Source: Luzula sylvatica (Eukaryota > Streptophyta > Magnoliopsida > Poales > Juncaceae). Taken from it: a stretch of 64,000 bases of DNA. Positions 61,007 to 64,000 of the stretch are shown here, one piece after another (position 1 is the first letter of the stretch; every line of letters begins with the position of its first letter). Location of the stretch: contig OX326956.1 of NCBI GenBank assembly GCA_946800325.1, positions 42,157,052 through 42,221,051 of the forward strand, given 5' to 3'. The position numbers and the translations under genes were made by a program. The notes below the pieces were generated by a model, which had not been told where the DNA came from, made no database searches, and saw only the letters and a program-made list of their open reading frames with translations.

Positions 61007-61368
61007 CCGACCCAATAGATTCTTGGGGTTGTTGGGGCGGGGATTTATTGGGGCGGGCAGCTGCAATAAATCTTTGTTGGGGTGGGGATCTGTTGGGTCG
61101 TGCAGCTGCAAATCCTTGTTGGGGCGATTCTACTTGTTGGGGCGGGCAGTTGCCGAATCTAGGGTCGGGCAGACCCAAATAAAAGATGTCCCAACAGCGC
61201 TATAGGGGAGGTAGTTTCATATTGGGGCGGGCCGACCCAAATTTTCGAACTTAATGGGGCGGGCTGATCCTGTTTCGACCGACCCAAACTTTCTTTTGGA
61301 GCTGTCGGACCCAATAATATCTCAAATTTAGGGGCGGCCAGACCCTAAAAAACAATTGTGTTGTAGTG
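61007..61368 (-). mobile_element. CACTA terminal region
   Basis: Ends TTGTGTTGTAGTG at 61368; on the minus strand this is CACTACAACACAA, the CACTA terminal motif. Next to it lie many copies of TTGGGGCGGGC(A/C)G and related GC-rich motifs, the subterminal repeats that CACTA transposases bind. The opposite terminus was not found to the left, so the element is truncated or its other end has decayed. Confidence 0.75.
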
Positions 61369-61375
61369 CCCATGC

Positions 61376-61890
61376 GATCACTCCAACGAGCAACTCCAAC
61401 CCTTGAATTCCAAAAATATCTACTCCTTCTTTATAAACCCAGGTGTTAGCTGTCTCTGGAACACCTTGCTCTCCAAAGCAAAAGCCCCGCTCAAAGTCTG
61501 TTTCTTTTGTTGGCTAGCCATCCAATCTCGCATATTAACGAGCGATCAACTTCAACGAAGGGTGTGGCCGAACAACCAAGTATGTCCCCTATGTAAAGCA
61601 GACGATGAGACATCCCAGCATTTGATGTTCGAATGCGCCTTCTATAAAGAAATATAGGACAACCTCGCCGCAAGAATGCATGAAGCACCTCCTGAAATAT
61701 TGAAACCGTTCGAATTCTGGTCGTCGACTCATACCACCAAGCTTTGGCAAACGACATGGCTTGCGGTCATATGGGATATCTGGAAATCCCGTAATGACAC
61801 CATCTTCAATGACAAACCCCAATCATCATCTCGGATCTTCAATCTTGTACTACAAGACACGGAAGCCTGGAATAAATACTGCAAGTAATC
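61376..61890 (+). pseudogene. LINE zinc-binding (zf-RVT) domain remnant
   Basis: One frame reads N-S-K-N-I-Y-S-F-F, then S-K-A-P-L-K-V-C-F-F-C-W-L-A, L-T-S-D-Q-L-Q-R-R, V-C-P-L-C (Cys pair) and S-Q-H-L-M-F-E-C, the zf-RVT domain of plant LINE ORF2. There is one in-frame TAG (61655-61657), after which the frame continues (W-D-I-W-K-S-R-N-D) to 61888. It is followed by a 3' region ending in an A-rich tail near 62050-62070. This is the right-hand part of the LINE begun at 51182. Confidence 0.85.
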
Positions 61891-62067
61891 CTTCAGGTTA
61901 CGAGTAGTATCTCATGTATGGAAGAAAGAAGTAGTCTGGAATGGTCAAAATAGATACGTAGTATTTCTATCGACCTACCAAATCTTTGTAAAATGTAACC
62001 TTTTTTTAATCTAAAATATTCGAGGCCTCGACACATTGTCAAACCTCCTTCAAAAAACAAAACAAAA

Positions 62068-62072
<5 letters not shown>

Positions 62073-62138
<66 letters not shown>
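62073..62138. repeat. (TA)n microsatellite at LINE tail
   Basis: About 33 TA units with one CA interruption, directly after the A-rich end of the LINE. Confidence 0.93.
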
Positions 62139-64000
62139 GGGGGAAGAATCCCTTGACATCAAATTGGGACTCCCATTTTGGACTCCCTAATCTCCAGCGT
62201 TGATCTACTTTGATGAAAGGCAGAGATCGGCTCCAAAATACAGAGTCTGAACTCATTGAGTATTCTTCTCTCTCTCTCTCTCCATTTCTCTTTCTCCAAG
62301 ATCAAACTCATTCCTCTCTCCATTTCTCTCTCTCTCTTTGATGTTTCTTCTCCATGGTCGCGAAGAACTCCTCCTCTTGCGGCCTTCTTCTCCTGGTGTA
62401 GCCCCCACTCCGTCTCGATTCTCTCTCACGTCCATGTGTTATTTTGACTTGATGAAACTCGAGTCAGATTTTATGACCCTAACCCTAGAAAACACATTTT
62501 TCTAGTAATCACTCTCGTATCCTCTCGCAGAACCCAACACGACGGTGAGTGTTCGTTTATTTATCTCTCTTTATTATGTTGGCATTGACTCCCAATTTGG
62601 GGTTGGCATTTAAGGATCGAAGTAGGCGAAGTGAAGTGATTGGATTTTATGTTTTTAAATTGGAGCTGAATTAGGATTCCATATGGCTGAAATATGATTT
62701 GTTCTGGATAATTTGGCAATTTGGGGCTGAATTTTTGTTTCTCATGGTTAAATAGATCTAACTTAGGGTTTAATTTTGTTATTTGTGGATTAATTCAGGT
62801 TAAATTTAGTCAATTCAACTTTATAAACTACAATTACTTATTAATTTCTTTTGCTAGGCGATATGAATCAGATGAGAGAAAGTGATGGAAAAGAGTTGAC
62901 TGGTATGACTATTAAAAAGCTTGAGAATATCGACAACGCATTAGCATTATTCTCCACGGGGACGAACCTGGTAGGATGATTCTCAAAAGATCGCTGATGG
63001 AATGCAATACTCAAAATATTGAATTGTGTATATATGGCTTTGTATTTATATATTAGATTACATCGAATTAAGATTAAGATTTGGAATTGTAATGTATTGA
63101 TTTTGTATAAGTTCACTAAAGTTATGGTTTGGATTTTAGGGTTTGGGTTATGGTTAATTTCTGGTGTATATTGATATGTATATATTTGGAGATTTAGATT
63201 TATGTTGAGTCGGGGCTAGGGTTTATTAAAGCTATAAATTGAGAATTATGTTGAGTCAAGGTTATAAATTTTAATTGACAGATTTGTTACAGTTATGATG
63301 GAATTTTTAATCGCTTTGAATATGTCGATGATTCTTGTACAAGTAAATTGTAGGGATTTTGTTGAGGATTATTTGTTGAGATTTTTTCAAGGACTTATAA
63401 ATCATGACAATAGTTGAGTCGAGGATTTTTTATTGTTTGCAATAGCATGGTACCATTCGAAAGGAAAAAAAAAAGAGCTCAATTAACAGTTGACGCCTCA
63501 GGTCAACATGATACCAATATTGTTTCAAGTCACTTATACCATATTCTTTTAATTTAATATAAACTTGCCCACCATTGTTGATTCTTAAACAAGTATCTAT
63601 TCATGCAAACAATCCAATTCGCATCAAAATCTTATCCTTACATAACATCATTAATCCAAACACAATCACATTCCATTCCCAAATATCTAACACCTAAATA
63701 TCCTAACACAATCACATTCCATTGCTTGAGCCAGACAACCAGCTCGTCCGAATGTGACATGGATCCAAGCCACTCTCTCTCATTGCATATTGTTTCAACT
63801 CTTTTCCATCGCTTTCTCTAATATGATTCATATCACCCAACAAAAGAAATTAATAAGTAATTATAATTAGATAGTCAAATTAACCAAATTTAACCTGAAT
63901 CAAGCCATAAATAACCAAATTAAACCCTAATCTAGATCTATTTAACCATATTAAACAAAAATTCAGCAATACTAATCCCTAATTCATCCCCAATTTGCTA
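62139..64000. mobile_element. Large inverted-repeat element, right end outside window
   Basis: About 62690-62899 is matched in inverted orientation by 63795-64000, and the right arm continues past the window edge. Shared stretches include GATATGAATCA, GATGGAAAAGAGTTGA, GGTTAAATAGATCTA and ACTTATTAATTTCTTTT. The left arm probably begins at 62139 (GGGGGAAGAATCCC) and contains a CT-rich leader (62266-62340) and a possible splice donor (GACGGTGAGTG, 62544). Between the arms lies ~0.9 kb of AT-rich DNA. Long terminal inverted repeats fit a MULE or fold-back element; the class is not proven. Confidence 0.6.
62863..62979 (+). CDS. Short ORF at the arm/loop boundary, unknown
   Basis: 38 codons, starting MNQMRESDGKELTGM after a possible splice acceptor (TTTGCTAG at 62858). 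A donor at 62544 would link it to the CT-rich leader. No family recognised. The first ~12 codons lie within the inverted repeat, and the minus-strand copy has a related start (ATATGAATCATATTAGAGAA). It may be the first coding exon of the element or chance. Confidence 0.3.
   Translation: MNQMRESDGKELTGMTIKKLENIDNALALFSTGTNLVG

Overview
The window is nuclear DNA of a flowering plant, most likely a eudicot. It is very AT-rich and carries plant-type LTR retrotransposons (tRNA-iMet primer sites, a chromodomain Gypsy element, Copia elements), LINE, hAT, CACTA and Helitron remains, GT-AG introns and a satellite with a monomer of about 174 bp. Nothing bacterial or organellar was seen. Few host genes are present; most of the sequence is repeats nested in repeats.

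Layout. 1-9842 is a satellite block of about 55 units that continues past the left edge; each ~174 bp unit is itself three diverged ~58 bp subunits. An isolated satellite island lies at 10640-10890. From about 11.2 to 50.3 kb there is a tandem cluster, all on the + strand, of a small secreted two-cysteine peptide family. I label eight copies A to H, plus two extra relics of the promoter and first exon. Each unit has a conserved upstream block, a TATA box, exon 1 (signal peptide), a phase-1 intron and exon 2 (a variable mature peptide ending P-Y-T-x-x-C-x(4,5)-C-P and K-S-K-P). Only copy C (21111-21637) is plainly intact. Copy E (28208-32229) has both exons intact but carries a 3.4 kb Copia element in its intron. 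A, B, D, F, G and H are broken.

The cluster has been reshaped by transposons: an hAT MITE with an 8-bp target duplication (13773-14263), the Copia element (28552-31924), a Helitron-like insertion of about 7.1 kb that carries gene copy F (34631-41764) with a second Helitron nested in it, a LINE-type insertion with a 17-bp duplication inside exon 1 of F (37456-38353), and a non-coding LTR element with internal minisatellites (43665-49587). For several insertions a paralogous empty site lies elsewhere in the window, which fixes the boundaries.

From 51.2 to 62.1 kb a LINE relic is split by CACTA-type DNA, and the CACTA DNA is in turn split by a young Gypsy/chromovirus element (53067-61006) with a complete 1,585-codon gag-pol. 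The last 1.9 kb (62139-64000) is one side of a large inverted-repeat element that runs off the window. Element classes, target duplications and empty sites are read directly from the sequence. The secreted-peptide role is inference from the signal peptide, gene structure and the pattern of conservation among copies; I could not assign the family to a named class.
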